From the NCBI RefSeq assembly GCF_001499855.1, contig NZ_LQIK01000012.1, positions 460,567 to 524,566 on the forward strand: 64,000 nucleotides of DNA, written 5' to 3'. The notes under the pieces are model-generated. The model searched no databases and had not been told where the DNA came from. It saw nothing but the letters and a program-made list of their open reading frames with translations. Shown in pieces: positions 24,882-33,458 of this stretch (the first letter of the stretch is position 1; every line of letters begins with the position of its first letter). Origin of the DNA: Mycobacterium sp. GA-0227b (GTDB lineage: Bacteria; Actinomycetota; Actinomycetes; Mycobacteriales; Mycobacteriaceae). The position numbers were made by a program, and so were the translations under genes.

Positions 24882-25123
24882 TTCGCGCATCCTTTCTGTG
24901 CTGATGATCTTAGTGGAAAGCCTATGACGGACAGAGAGATTCGCACATATCACAAATTGCATCGCGTAGAGCAGCGCCTGGCACCCGCGCTAACAAGTAC
25001 GCTGACCGAAGGGATGTGCGGCAGCGCCTCGCGTCATTTCGGTTGCGGCTGTAGGGAGTTGGGCGATCCGCCACCGTGCCGGTACAGGCGCCACTTCGTG
25101 GCGATACTGTCGCGGGGCGGGTA

Positions 25124-25684
25124 TCACGAGTGGTTGCGGATCACCGGCAGGGCGCCGGCGTTCGCGCAGGCCATCTGAGTATTCTGGGCCTCCTTATTGA
25201 GCTCGGTTGCCGCATTATTCAGGGTGTCGCCGTTGCCGCGAACTCCCATGATCACCACCAGCTTCGCGGCGTGCAATGACCACGATCGCATCGGATCCGC
25301 GATCTCCGGCTGCAGACCAGGCGTCGACGACGCGCTCAACGCCTCACCGGCTGCTTTCCGCAGAGCAGTTCGACCGTCCACATTATCGCCGCGGACTGCC
25401 GGATCCCGGTAGTCCACCTGTGCACCGTCACCGGCGATCGAGTAAGCGAAATCGTTGTAATACTTGGAGGAGAACTGCAGGGCCCCGGCCCACTGCCGGC
25501 AGGCCGCGTTCGCCGGTACCGCGGCGCCCTCTCCGCCAGGCGCAACGACAGGTGCTGGCCTTGGCGCCGGCTCCGGAGCCGGCGGTTCGGGTTGTGCGGA
25601 TGCAATCGTCGCGCCGCTCAGCGTGAGGCCAAACGCGATGAGTGATCCAGCCAGCGTTCGCCCACCGACATGTGATGCCGTCAT
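25124..25684 (-). CDS. Secreted envelope protein, unknown family
   Basis: A 186-residue protein with signal peptide (1-32, cleavage near ASAQP), a Pro/Ala/Glu-rich linker (33-58) and a helical domain with two cysteines (ACRQWAGALQFSSKYYNDFAY ... QMACANAG). The linker suggests exposure at the cell wall. ATG 25684 has GGAGG at ideal spacing. Function unknown. The 368-bp interval 25685-26052 before the porin gene contains no gene; it probably holds the porin promoter and leader. Confidence 0.75.
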   Translation of the reverse strand: MTASHVGGRTLAGSLIAFGLTLSGATIASAQPEPPAPEPAPRPAPVVAPGGEGAAVPANAACRQWAGALQFSSKYYNDFAYSIAGDGAQVDYRDPAVRGDNVDGRTALRKAAGEALSASSTPGLQPEIADPMRSWSLHAAKLVVIMGVRGNGDTLNNAATELNKEAQNTQMACANAGALPVIRNHS

Positions 25685-26052
25685 GCAGTCCTCCGAGTCT
25701 GGTAGGGCCTGAGGTCCGGAAGGCCGCGTCAACATCGGGCTTTCACGGTCAGGTTCGCAAAGTCCTTGGCGCGTGTGATCGTCGGCTCGACGCATGACGG
25801 GATCGTGAACGGACGCCGAACACCGGATGCCTACAAGGCGGCCATTGGATTCCGAAGATGTTGAGCGGTAACTAAATTGGTGCATCAGAAGCCTGTCGGG
25901 TGACGACCACAGCGTTGTGGGGAGCCGAGCCGCCAGCTAGATGAGAACCCGGTAAGAAGTGTTGGCCGTCCGTTCACCGCTTGGATACCGGGCGCCTGAA
26001 TGATTCCCCGCGACATCTCCACGGATGCCGATGACGAGAGGCTCAACCCACC

Positions 26053-26727
26053 ATGGTGAATCGCTTTGCTGTCCTGACTGCCGCCTGCACGCTGATCGCG
26101 GTCGGCACGACGCCGTACGCTTCGGCGCAACCGGCGCCGCCGCCGGATCCCCGGGTACAGCCGGTCGCCAATCCCGTACCACCCCCGCCGCCGGGTGGCG
26201 CGGTACCGTCCGGGCCCACGGGAACCTTGGATACACCCGACGGCTGGCATGTCGAGGTATCTGCCCGTGACGAAACCCAACTCCCCGTCGCGCCGCTGAC
26301 GACCGCAGTGTCGTCGCGTGAGTATCTGGTCGGCGGCACGTTCGTCGGGAAGGTCACAGGCTCTGGAGCGACCGAACTGAAGGGCGGGACGTTGGTGGCC
26401 GGGTATCAGATCGGCTGCGGGATCTTGGCGGATGAAATTGGAATCGAGCCCGAGGGCGCAATTGGCGTCGCCCTACCGGTGCCAGCCATTGACGCCGAGA
26501 TCGGCCTCGGCGGAGCCATAGACCTTCTCCCGGGTGAAGTGACCGTCGTTGACGTCGCCGAGAAGGAGTTCGAAGGCACCGAAACACGAGTCACCATTAC
26601 CGGTTTGCGCGTCAAGTTCGACCGATGCGCTGGACAGTCGTTCATACGGTCGTTCGCGACGCTGTCTGTCTCGACCGAAGACACCGAGGATGTCATCACG
26701 TACCTCGGTGTCACCAAGGTCGTTTGA
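26053..26727 (+). CDS. MspA-family outer-membrane porin, copy 1
   Basis: A 224-residue precursor: signal peptide to about 26 (ASAQP), proline-rich segment (27-55), then an MspA domain (DGWHVEVSARDETQLPVAPL, TTAVSSREYLVGGTFVGKV, GYQIGCGI) ending in AxxSVSTEDTEDVITYLGVTKVV. MspA forms octameric channels in the mycolic-acid outer membrane for small hydrophilic solutes. A second copy follows 185 bp later. The start is preceded by GAGAGGCTCAACCCACC, a pattern shared with the second gene. MspA porins are absent from the M. tuberculosis complex. Confidence 0.9.
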   Translation: MVNRFAVLTAACTLIAVGTTPYASAQPAPPPDPRVQPVANPVPPPPPGGAVPSGPTGTLDTPDGWHVEVSARDETQLPVAPLTTAVSSREYLVGGTFVGKVTGSGATELKGGTLVAGYQIGCGILADEIGIEPEGAIGVALPVPAIDAEIGLGGAIDLLPGEVTVVDVAEKEFEGTETRVTITGLRVKFDRCAGQSFIRSFATLSVSTEDTEDVITYLGVTKVV

Positions 26728-26912
26728 TGCCGGCGATTCACAGCGCTTCGTCATGGGTGACGACGCGTCAAGGTGAGCGCGCCGCGCGCCAGTAGCGGCC
26801 GAGGCGTGAGCGCACGAATTGTCTTCTGCCAGTGAACCGATTGGCCACCGAGGCCCCAAGATCCCACAGGAAAGCTGCCGTGATACTTCAATCGAGAGGC
26901 CCACAACACACC

Positions 26913-27596
26913 ATGTTTCATCGTTTTGCCATCCTGGCTGCCATTTGCATGCTGTCCCCGATGGGGGCGGCGCCGCTTGCCGGGGCGCAACCCCTGCCGC
27001 CGCCGCCCGGGCCGGCGGGGCAGCCGCCGCCGGACACCGGGGCCGTCGCGTCCAGTCCCCCGGCCGTCGTGACGACCCCTGACGGCTGGACCTTGACGGT
27101 AACCGCGCAGAACGAGACCCAGCTGCCGGTGGCGCCACTGACGACCGCGACGTCGTCCCGCGAATACCTAGCGGCCGGCACGTTCACCGGGAAGATAGAC
27201 GGTTCTGGTGGCACGGAGCTGGACGGCGGAAAGATGGTCGTCGGGTATCAGATCGGCTGCGGCATCAACCTGGACAAGGTCACGTTGGGTGGCGGCATCG
27301 GCCTAGGCGGGATCGACTTCTTTCCCACACCGGATATTTTCCAGGAAGAACCTGAGGTCGGCCTCGACATCGGCGGCTCGATAGAGGTTGTGCTCCTGCC
27401 CGGCGAGGTGGAAGACGTTGAGGTGGTCGAAAAGGAATTCAGCGGCACAACTACGCGCGTCACCCTCAAGGACGTCCACGTCACGATCGACGGCTGCGTC
27501 GGTCAGTCGTTCCTGCGCTCGTTCGCGGTATTGACGAGTTCGACCACGGACACCGACGACATCGTCGCTTACTACGGGGTCACGAAGGCCGTCTGA
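26913..27596 (+). CDS. MspA-family outer-membrane porin, copy 2
   Basis: A 227-residue precursor with signal peptide (to about 25, AGAQP), a Pro/Gly-rich segment and an MspA domain clearly paralogous to the gene upstream: NETQLPVAPLTTATSSREYL, GYQIGCGINL and a QSFLRSFAVL ending. It has extra acidic sequence (FQEEPEVGLDIG) in the loop/periphery region, so channel selectivity may differ. ATG 26913 is chosen because the signal peptide starts there and GAGAGGC precedes it as in copy 1. Confidence 0.9.
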   Translation: MFHRFAILAAICMLSPMGAAPLAGAQPLPPPPGPAGQPPPDTGAVASSPPAVVTTPDGWTLTVTAQNETQLPVAPLTTATSSREYLAAGTFTGKIDGSGGTELDGGKMVVGYQIGCGINLDKVTLGGGIGLGGIDFFPTPDIFQEEPEVGLDIGGSIEVVLLPGEVEDVEVVEKEFSGTTTRVTLKDVHVTIDGCVGQSFLRSFAVLTSSTTDTDDIVAYYGVTKAV

Positions 27597-27659
27597 GATC
27601 AGTATCCAGTCGAGATCGTGGGTGGCATGCAGCCATTCGAACAAAAGGAGACGTCAGCC

Positions 27660-28304
27660 GTGAGTATCCACGCTCGTATGACCGTGACCAGAGACGTGGT
27701 CGCGAGCATCGCGGTAGCCGGCGCGCTCGCCGCGGCGGCGGTCGCTTCCCCGGCGACTGCCGGCGCGGAGCCTCCCCCCGCACCACCCGTCGGTCCGGCG
27801 GTTCCCGCACCGCCGCCCGCGCCTCCCGGCCCGCTGGCCCCCATGGTTGGCATGCCGTTGGCGCAGAACGGCTCCCTCATGCCCGCGTTACCCGCCGACC
27901 CGAGCCAATATCTGCTCGGCCAGAATCCGCTGCCCTCGGCGCCGGGAGGACCGCCCGCCACACCGCCGAACCTTCGCTTTCCCAACAACGCCTACTTGCT
28001 GCCGCAGTACATGGAGCCCTCCGCGCCCGGAGAGGGGACGATGTTCGACGTGGCGCCGGGCGCCGAGAATGCGAACATCTCCGACTTCGACTACATGAGG
28101 CGGCTCTGGCACCTCTACCAGGGCGGCTATCTGAAGGGCAGTCTGCTGGGCCAGATGCCACAGGATCAGCTGGGTGCGCCGCTGCCGGGTACGGCGCCAC
28201 CTCCCGGGACCAATATTCCGCCGGGGCTTACGCTTTCGGGGCCTCAGGGGCCACCAGTGCCGCATGAAGCGGTACCGCCGGCGCCGCCTCCCCCGCTGCC
28301 GTAG
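27660..28304 (+). CDS. Proline-rich secreted protein
   Basis: A 214-residue protein. GTG 27660 follows AAAAGGAG. Signal peptide residues 1-36 end near TAGAEP. Long proline tracts at 37-65 and the C-terminal 45 residues flank a central region (NLRFPNNAYLLPQYMEPSAP, MFDVAPGAENANISDFDYMR) that looks conserved rather than low-complexity. Likely cell-wall associated; it follows the porins on the same strand 63 bp later and may be coexpressed. Function unknown. Confidence 0.75.
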   Translation: MSIHARMTVTRDVVASIAVAGALAAAAVASPATAGAEPPPAPPVGPAVPAPPPAPPGPLAPMVGMPLAQNGSLMPALPADPSQYLLGQNPLPSAPGGPPATPPNLRFPNNAYLLPQYMEPSAPGEGTMFDVAPGAENANISDFDYMRRLWHLYQGGYLKGSLLGQMPQDQLGAPLPGTAPPPGTNIPPGLTLSGPQGPPVPHEAVPPAPPPPLP

Positions 28305-28320
28305 CGCTACCGGCGGTGGC

Positions 28321-29016
28321 CTATTGCTCGGCGCCGTGACGGGTATCGATGACGCGCTGAGCGATGTCGGCCAGTTTGACGTTGCTGTCCTGCGAGAGCT
28401 GCTTGAGCATCTCGAACGCCCGCATCTCGTCGACGCCGTAGCGTTCCATGATGATGCCCTTGGCCTGACCGATGCGATCCCGCGTGGACATCGCGGACTT
28501 GAGCTGCTCCCCTTCCCGGCTGGCCAGTAACGCGGCGGCGGCATGCGCGGCGAGGATCGCGCCGATCGTCTCGTCGGCGGCGTCGAAGGCGCGTGGCTTG
28601 GTGCTGAACATGTTGAGCGCCCCGGCGGTGCGCTCGGCCGTGTAGAGCTTGACCGACAGACCACTGAATATGTTGCGCTCGACCGCGGCGGCGGCGTATC
28701 GCGGCCAGCGCTCTTCGGATCGGAAGTCGTCGGTGCGCAGGATCGACTCGTTGAGGGCCGCCTGCACGCACGGCCCCTCACCGAACTGCATCTGGAGTTC
28801 GTCGAGCTCGTGAGGCAAATCCGAGGTGCCCGCGAGCGATTCGAACTTGCCTCCGCGGGCGACGAGCAGCACGCCGACTGTGTCCGCACCCGGGATCAGT
28901 TCTTTCGCCGTCGCGGTGACGTCCTCCAGCACCTGGTCCACGGTGCGCGGCGGAGCAGAGGCCCGCGCCAACTCGGCCATCCGCTCGGCCAGTTCGTGGG
29001 TTCGGGGCTGCACCAT
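28321..29016 (-). CDS. GAF-ANTAR domain RNA-binding antiterminator
   Basis: A 231-residue protein: GAF domain (about 25-165, ADTVGVLLVARGGKFESLAG) and a C-terminal ANTAR domain (170-228, LKSAMSTRDRIGQAKGIIME then RYGVDEMRAFEMLKQLSQDS). ANTAR proteins bind paired hairpins in nascent RNA and prevent termination; the GAF part senses a ligand or redox state. Several GAF-ANTAR proteins occur per mycobacterial genome. It is convergent with the proline-rich gene and has its own promoter region at 29017-29200. Confidence 0.92.
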   Translation of the reverse strand: MVQPRTHELAERMAELARASAPPRTVDQVLEDVTATAKELIPGADTVGVLLVARGGKFESLAGTSDLPHELDELQMQFGEGPCVQAALNESILRTDDFRSEERWPRYAAAAVERNIFSGLSVKLYTAERTAGALNMFSTKPRAFDAADETIGAILAAHAAAALLASREGEQLKSAMSTRDRIGQAKGIIMERYGVDEMRAFEMLKQLSQDSNVKLADIAQRVIDTRHGAEQ

Positions 29017-29363
29017 ATGTTGAAGTCTTCCCTTCCCCGTCCTGCCCTACACGAATGTTTGCCGTTTTGGGCAGTGGGCACGTCCTACCCAAGCATGTGT
29101 GACGGTCGACCGTTACCCGTGCTGAGGTCTCGTCGGTTCAGACAGGAGCCGGCGGGGCCGCCCTACGGCGCCAGCCCCACTGCCCGGTTCTCGGCGTCAC
29201 GAGGATCGCCGACGATTCGACCTGAACCTTCCGCTGTCACAACGGATTCGATCTGAGCATCTGCCGTGGACGTGTCGGGGGTGAGCTGCAACCTCGGGTG
29301 ACACCGGCACTGCGGCTCCGGCGCGCGCGCAGCCCCGAGGGACGAAAAACTTGGGCAAAAAAT
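29017..29363. other. Intergenic region with a palindrome
   Basis: This 347-bp divergent interval between the ANTAR gene and hsp20 carries no gene I can support. It contains the perfect 12-bp palindrome ACGGTCGACCGT at 29102-29113, about 85 bp upstream of the ANTAR start, which could be an operator. Confidence 0.4.
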
Positions 29364-29390
29364 CTGGCACTCTCCGATGCCGAGTGCTAA
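29364..29390. promoter_or_regulatory. CIRCE element (HrcA operator)
   Basis: Half-sites CTGGCACTC (29364-29372) and GAGTGCTAA (29382-29390) are separated by exactly nine bases, matching TTAGCACTC-N9-GAGTGCTAA at 16 of 18 positions. It ends 72 bp before the Hsp20 start. HrcA represses heat-shock genes at CIRCE in the absence of stress. Confidence 0.88.
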
Positions 29391-29462
29391 ACTCGCAGGT
29401 GCACAGTGATTTGGCTGCCCGCCAGGGTGGCGGGCTCTGGATGACATAGGAGGTGAATTGCT

Positions 29463-29912
29463 GTGCTTCGCTTTGATCCGTTCAGTGAACTAGATGCTCT
29501 GACCCGGGGCCTGCTGACCAACCAGACCGGATCAAATCGTTCGCCCCGGTTCATGCCGATGGATCTCTGCAAGATCGACGACCATTACCTGTTGACCGCC
29601 GATCTGCCCGGTATCGACCCCGGCTCGGTGGATGTCAGCGTCGACAACGGAACGCTGACCATCTCCGCGCATCGCACGGCACGGTCCGACGAGGGCGTGC
29701 AGTGGCTGGCCAACGAGAGGTTCTTCGGCACCTACCGCAGGCAACTGTCCCTCGGCGAAGGCATTGACGCATCGGCCATCTCGGCGACCTATGAGAACGG
29801 TGTGCTGAGCGTGACCATCCCGATGGCCGAACGCGCCAAGCCGCGCAAGATCGACGTCGCCCATGGCGGCGGGCAGAAGTCGATCGAGACCACGACCGTC
29901 GAAGCCGGGTAG
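29463..29912 (+). CDS. Hsp20/alpha-crystallin small heat-shock protein
   Basis: A 149-residue small heat-shock protein. The alpha-crystallin domain spans about 35-130 (DHYLLTADLPGIDPGSVDVS, TLTISAHR, GTYRRQLSLGEGID) with the terminal AxYENGVLSVTIP signature. It binds unfolding proteins without ATP. A very strong ribosome binding site AGGAGGTG precedes GTG 29463. The CIRCE element upstream implies HrcA control, a route described for Hsp20-type Acr2/HspX relatives in mycobacteria. Confidence 0.95.
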   Translation: MLRFDPFSELDALTRGLLTNQTGSNRSPRFMPMDLCKIDDHYLLTADLPGIDPGSVDVSVDNGTLTISAHRTARSDEGVQWLANERFFGTYRRQLSLGEGIDASAISATYENGVLSVTIPMAERAKPRKIDVAHGGGQKSIETTTVEAG

Positions 29913-29922
29913 GCCACCTCAC

Positions 29923-29962
29923 CGAAACTGCGGGCAGGTCGCGATCTGTCCGCAGTTTCGGC
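29923..29962. terminator. Bidirectional terminator hairpin
   Basis: Perfect 12-bp arms CCGAAACTGCGG and CCGCAGTTTCGG with a 16-base loop lie 11 bp after the hsp20 stop and before the convergent membrane-protein stop. Placement between converging genes fits a shared terminator without a strong U tract, as is usual in mycobacteria. Confidence 0.7.
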
Positions 29963-29988
29963 ATGCCTGCAGCCGGGCGCCAACCCAG

Positions 29989-30414
29989 TCACGCGGTTCG
30001 GGCGACCGGCGACCACGTGCTCACCATCGTCCACACCGAGAGGAACGCCGCGACAGCCGCGACGGCCACGCCGAGGTAGAGGCCGTAGCCCGCAGAGACC
30101 GGCGGATACACGTAGAGCCGGTAATACCACACCGTCAGCACCACCAGCAGGACCGAAATCGACAGCGCTGCAGTCGATGCCAGCCGAGCCGAGAACCCAC
30201 GCGCCGACATGGCGCCGGCGACGATCAGCATCGAGGCCAGCAGCGCGATGAGCTGTCCGACGCCGAAACCGGGTGCCGGCCCGGGCAGCTCGCCGACGAC
30301 CCCACCGATCGCGCTGATGCGCGCGCCGTTCGAGGTCAACCACGGTAGCCATGCGCTCACCGATACGATCGCCCCACACAGCGCGACCAGCCATCCGGGA
30401 CGCAGGCGCGACAT
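29989..30414 (-). CDS. Four-helix membrane protein, unknown
   Basis: A 141-residue protein with four hydrophobic segments (about 8-24, 50-68, 76-98, 107-127), including WLVALCGAIVSVSAWLPWLT and LLVVLTVWYYRLYVYPP. No domain is recognised; small four-TM proteins of this kind are common in mycobacteria. ATG 30414 starts 80 bp from the divergent cupin gene. Confidence 0.75.
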   Translation of the reverse strand: MSRLRPGWLVALCGAIVSVSAWLPWLTSNGARISAIGGVVGELPGPAPGFGVGQLIALLASMLIVAGAMSARGFSARLASTAALSISVLLVVLTVWYYRLYVYPPVSAGYGLYLGVAVAAVAAFLSVWTMVSTWSPVARTA

Positions 30415-30494
30415 CCCTCGAGCCTATCGGGTGTGTCAGGGGCGATCCGATCTCTACTGTGGAGTGTCCGACCGCGAAAAGGCAGGTACTGGGG

Positions 30495-30941
30495 ATGACC
30501 GATCTTCCGGACTGGGCACGCCGCCTCGACCTGGCCCCCCACCCGGAGGGCGGCTGGTTCAAAGAGACCTGGCGCAGCGACCTGACCGTGCCGCAATCCG
30601 CGCTTCCGCCGGACTACACCGGTCCGCGCAACGCGGGCACCGCGATCCTGTTCCTGCTCATGCCGGGCCAGCAATCGGCCTGGCACACGGTGCGCAGCGC
30701 CGAACTGTGGCTCTACCACTCGGGAAGCCCGTTGCTGTTGGAGGTCGGCGTCGAGCAACAGAGTGCGGCAACACATCTGCTCGGCGCCGACATCGTGGCC
30801 GGTGAGCAACCGCAGTTCGTCGTGCCGCCGGGGCACTGGCAGCGCGCCCGCCCCCGCGACGACGAGCCGAGCCTGGTCAGCTGCGTAGTGGTGCCGGGCT
30901 TCGATTTCGCCGACTTCGCCCTGGCCGCTCCCAGCGGCTGA
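30495..30941 (+). CDS. Cupin (DUF985) family protein
   Basis: A 148-residue cupin_5/DUF985 protein: LDLAPHPEGGWFKETWRS at the start, TAILFLLMPGQQSAWHTVRSAELWLYHSG in the first cupin motif, and PPGHWQRARP later. The family has a sugar-isomerase-like fold, possibly a metal site at His/Glu; its substrate is unknown. ATG 30495 has GGGG upstream. A transfer-RNA-like or operon context is not evident. Confidence 0.85.
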   Translation: MTDLPDWARRLDLAPHPEGGWFKETWRSDLTVPQSALPPDYTGPRNAGTAILFLLMPGQQSAWHTVRSAELWLYHSGSPLLLEVGVEQQSAATHLLGADIVAGEQPQFVVPPGHWQRARPRDDEPSLVSCVVVPGFDFADFALAAPSG

Positions 30942-30957
30942 GCACGCCGAGCGCTAC

Positions 30958-30998
30958 CTTATTGTGACCTTATATAAGCCTTATTTTTCTTAGAAATG
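30958..30998. promoter_or_regulatory. AT-rich promoter-like segment with palindrome
   Basis: An unusually AT-rich stretch (TTATATAAGCCTTATTTTTC) in otherwise GC-rich DNA contains the palindrome CTTATATAAG at 30969-30978. It ends 49 bp before the SDR start and is the likely promoter and operator of that gene. Confidence 0.45.
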
Positions 30999-31047
30999 GG
31001 TGTACGGTGGGTCCACGCGTGCGCGGCAGCGACGGAAGGAGCCCGAC

Positions 31048-31626
31048 ATGGATCACGAACCCGAACGGATCGTCCTGGTCACCGGCGGCTCGAGGGGCCT
31101 CGGCGCGCGGGTCGCGCGGCAGCTCGGCAGCGCCGACACCCACGTCGTCGTGACCCGCGACATCTCCGATGAGTTCGAGTCCGCGGAGGTGATCGAGGCG
31201 GTCGCGGAACGCTTCGGCCGGTTGGACACCTTGATCCTCAACTCGTCGGATGCGCTGGACACGGGCGCCGACCCCGCTTGCGCGATGCGCCTCAACCGTG
31301 ATGCACAACGGCGACTGGCCCTGGCGGCGCTGCCGCTGATGCCGGTTGGCGGACGGATTGTCTTCGTCACCAGCCATCAGGCCCACTTCTTCCCCGACAA
31401 GGCGGTTCCCAAGGGTTATACGGCCGTCGCTGCGAGCATGCGGGCCGGCGAAACCGCCTTGCTCACAAGGCGTTCAGAGTTCCGCCGGGCCGGCGTGCAG
31501 CTCACCGTGGTGTCGGGCGACATGAGCCATATGACCTTCGCCGACGCCGTCGTCGACGCGGCCACCACCCCGAACCCCGCAAGCATCGTGTTCGTGGGCA
31601 GGGCCGACTATCTCATGACCGCCTGA
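31048..31626 (+). CDS. Short SDR-family protein
   Basis: A 192-residue abbreviated SDR: VLVTGGSRGLGARVARQL is the nucleotide loop; residues YTAVAASMRA replace the usual YxxxK spacing (Tyr present, Lys absent at +4). The protein lacks about 60 residues seen in classical SDRs, including part of the segment between beta2 and beta4. It may therefore be a non-catalytic or atypical reductase. ATG 31048 has GGAAGGAG upstream. Converges on the VOC gene. Confidence 0.75.
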   Translation: MDHEPERIVLVTGGSRGLGARVARQLGSADTHVVVTRDISDEFESAEVIEAVAERFGRLDTLILNSSDALDTGADPACAMRLNRDAQRRLALAALPLMPVGGRIVFVTSHQAHFFPDKAVPKGYTAVAASMRAGETALLTRRSEFRRAGVQLTVVSGDMSHMTFADAVVDAATTPNPASIVFVGRADYLMTA

Positions 31627-31629
31627 CGG

Positions 31630-32409
31630 TCACTGAAGCGACGACAGGTTGAACGCGGCGCCCGTCGAATCCGTGACCGCGGCCAACCGGCCGTAGGGGG
31701 TGTCCTCGGCGTCGCGGATCACGCTGCCGCCGTTGTCGAGCACCAACTGCACGGTCTTGTCGACGTCATCGGTGCCCAGGAAGAAGTTCCAGTTCGACGG
31801 CTCGCCCTCGCACAGGAAGGCGGTGCCGTCCATCAGGCCGAGCAACGCTTCACCGCCGAAGACGGCTGTGCTGTAGCGGAATTCGTCGGTGTCGGACACC
31901 GTCTCGATCTGCCAGCCGAACACGTCGCGGTAGAACTGCTGCGACTTGGCGTAGTCACGGCCGGTCCACTGGAAGTAGACGGGTGCGCCGTGCTCGTTGA
32001 CCAGCTCGAAGCCAAGGTGCCCGGTCGGCTGCCACAGCCCGAAGAACGCGCCGCTGGGGTCGGACAACATGCCCATCCAGCCCTTGTCCTTGACCTCCAT
32101 CGGCTCGGCGGGCGCCCCGCACGTGATGGCGCCGGCGGCCATCGCCTTGTCGAGCGTCGCCTTGACGTCGGTGGTGTGGAAGTAGGTGCTCCAACCGTCC
32201 GGGCTGTTCCATTGCGGGTCGTTGGCCATCATGCCGGCGACCGGCCTGCCGTCTTTGGACGCGTTGATGTAGCCGCCGTATTCGGGGCCCGCCGACTCGA
32301 ATGTCCAGCCGAACACCGCGGTGTAGAAAGCCTGCGAACGCTCGACGTCCGAGGACGCCAGGTCGATCCAGGTCGGCGCGCCCACAGGGGCGGAATTACG
32401 GACGGGCAC
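31630..32409 (-). CDS. Two-domain VOC (glyoxalase-like) protein, CFP30B-like
   Basis: A 259-residue protein with two vicinal-oxygen-chelate domains (about 10-125 and 140-257), each with a WIDLASSDVERSQAFYTAVFGW-type first strand/helix and a terminal SDPSGAFFGLWQ or TDSTGAAFNL. It resembles the mycobacterial CFP30B/Rv0577 family, implicated in methylglyoxal handling and found extracellularly. Start GTG 32409 is preceded by AAGGAGACC. Confidence 0.85.
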   Translation of the reverse strand: MPVRNSAPVGAPTWIDLASSDVERSQAFYTAVFGWTFESAGPEYGGYINASKDGRPVAGMMANDPQWNSPDGWSTYFHTTDVKATLDKAMAAGAITCGAPAEPMEVKDKGWMGMLSDPSGAFFGLWQPTGHLGFELVNEHGAPVYFQWTGRDYAKSQQFYRDVFGWQIETVSDTDEFRYSTAVFGGEALLGLMDGTAFLCEGEPSNWNFFLGTDDVDKTVQLVLDNGGSVIRDAEDTPYGRLAAVTDSTGAAFNLSSLQ

Positions 32410-32545
32410 AACGGTCTCCTTCAGTCGGTGGTGGGTCGTTCACCGATGCAGACCACCGCCGGCTGCAAAACTCATCGCCTGACCCGAGCAGACGCAAAGT
32501 GCCCGAAAAAGTGCCGAGAATTGAGCACTTCACGTCTTCTCGCGC

Positions 32546-33448
32546 TCAAGAAGTGACCCCGAGTACCCGCAGCGCATTGTCCTTGTAGACCAGCGGCACC
32601 ACCGCCGAGTCGATGTCGAGGGTGTCGAAGTCGCGGCGCCACCGATCGATTCGGATGTACGGAAAGTCGGTGCCGAACAACACCTTCGTGCGCAGTTGCC
32701 TGCTCATCGCCCGCACCAGCTGCGGCGGGAAGTACTTCGGGCTCCAGCCGGACAGATCGATGTACACGTTGGCCTTGTGCGTGGCGATCGCGATCTGCGA
32801 GTCCACCCACGGCACCGCGGGGTGGGCCATCACGATCGTCAACTCCGAGAAGTCGGCGGCGACGTCGTCGAGCAGCATCGGGTCGGAGTAGCGCAGCTTG
32901 ATGCGGTGCCCGCCGGGCAGCCCCGAGCCCATCCCGGTCTGGCCGGTGTGGAACAGCGCGGGCACACCGGCTTCGGTGATCGCCTCGTAGATCGGATAGA
33001 AGCGACGGTCGTTTGGCTCGAACGCCTGCATGCTCGGATGAAACTTGAAGCCCTTCACCCCGTAGTCGCGGACCAGCTCGTGTACGCGGTGCACCGCCCG
33101 GCGCTCGTGCCACGGGTCGACGCTGCCGAACGGGATCAGCACATCGTTGTTGCGCGCCGCACCAGCGACGAGGTCCTCGATCGAGTTCGGGGCATGGCGC
33201 ATCGCGGTTCGCGCGTCGATGGTGAACACCACCGCGGCGGTGTTGTGCCGGCGATACAGGTCGGCGATCGCATCGACGCCGGCCATCGCGCCCGGCGGCA
33301 TCTTGAAGTACTTCTCCGTCGCTTCGACGAGGTCGTCGACGTAGGCCTTGTGGCCGTGGCCGTCGATCTCGACGTGGGTGTGGATGTCGATCGCTGCGAT
33401 GCGGTCGAAATCGACGCCGTATTCGTACTTCTGGCCGCGTACCGTCAC
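32546..33448 (-). CDS. Amidohydrolase-2 family metal hydrolase/decarboxylase
   Basis: A 300-residue TIM-barrel amidohydrolase. IDIHTHVEI supplies the HxH metal pair, VKGFKFHPSM and ALFHTG further ligands, and FGTDFPYI the catalytic Asp. Relatives include gamma-resorcylate-type decarboxylases and lactone or imide hydrolases; the substrate is not readable. The GTG at 33448 lies 4 bp from the divergent DUF1330 start. Inverted AAGTGC/GCACTT arms about 15-40 bp downstream of the gene could form its terminator. Confidence 0.85.
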   Translation of the reverse strand: MTVRGQKYEYGVDFDRIAAIDIHTHVEIDGHGHKAYVDDLVEATEKYFKMPPGAMAGVDAIADLYRRHNTAAVVFTIDARTAMRHAPNSIEDLVAGAARNNDVLIPFGSVDPWHERRAVHRVHELVRDYGVKGFKFHPSMQAFEPNDRRFYPIYEAITEAGVPALFHTGQTGMGSGLPGGHRIKLRYSDPMLLDDVAADFSELTIVMAHPAVPWVDSQIAIATHKANVYIDLSGWSPKYFPPQLVRAMSRQLRTKVLFGTDFPYIRIDRWRRDFDTLDIDSAVVPLVYKDNALRVLGVTS

Positions 33449-33458
33449 CTACGTGACG
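33443..33458. promoter_or_regulatory. Palindrome holding two divergent start codons
   Basis: CGTCACCTACGTGACG is a perfect inverted repeat around CTAC. Its left half contains the amidohydrolase GTG (reverse) and its right half the DUF1330 GTG. With only 4 bp between starts, both mRNAs must be leaderless, or one start is misplaced. Confidence 0.55.

Noticed and set aside
24924..25178. Short plus-strand frame beginning MTDREIRTYHKLHR
   Set aside because: No ribosome binding site or conserved motif; it runs antisense into the end of the secreted protein gene at 25124.
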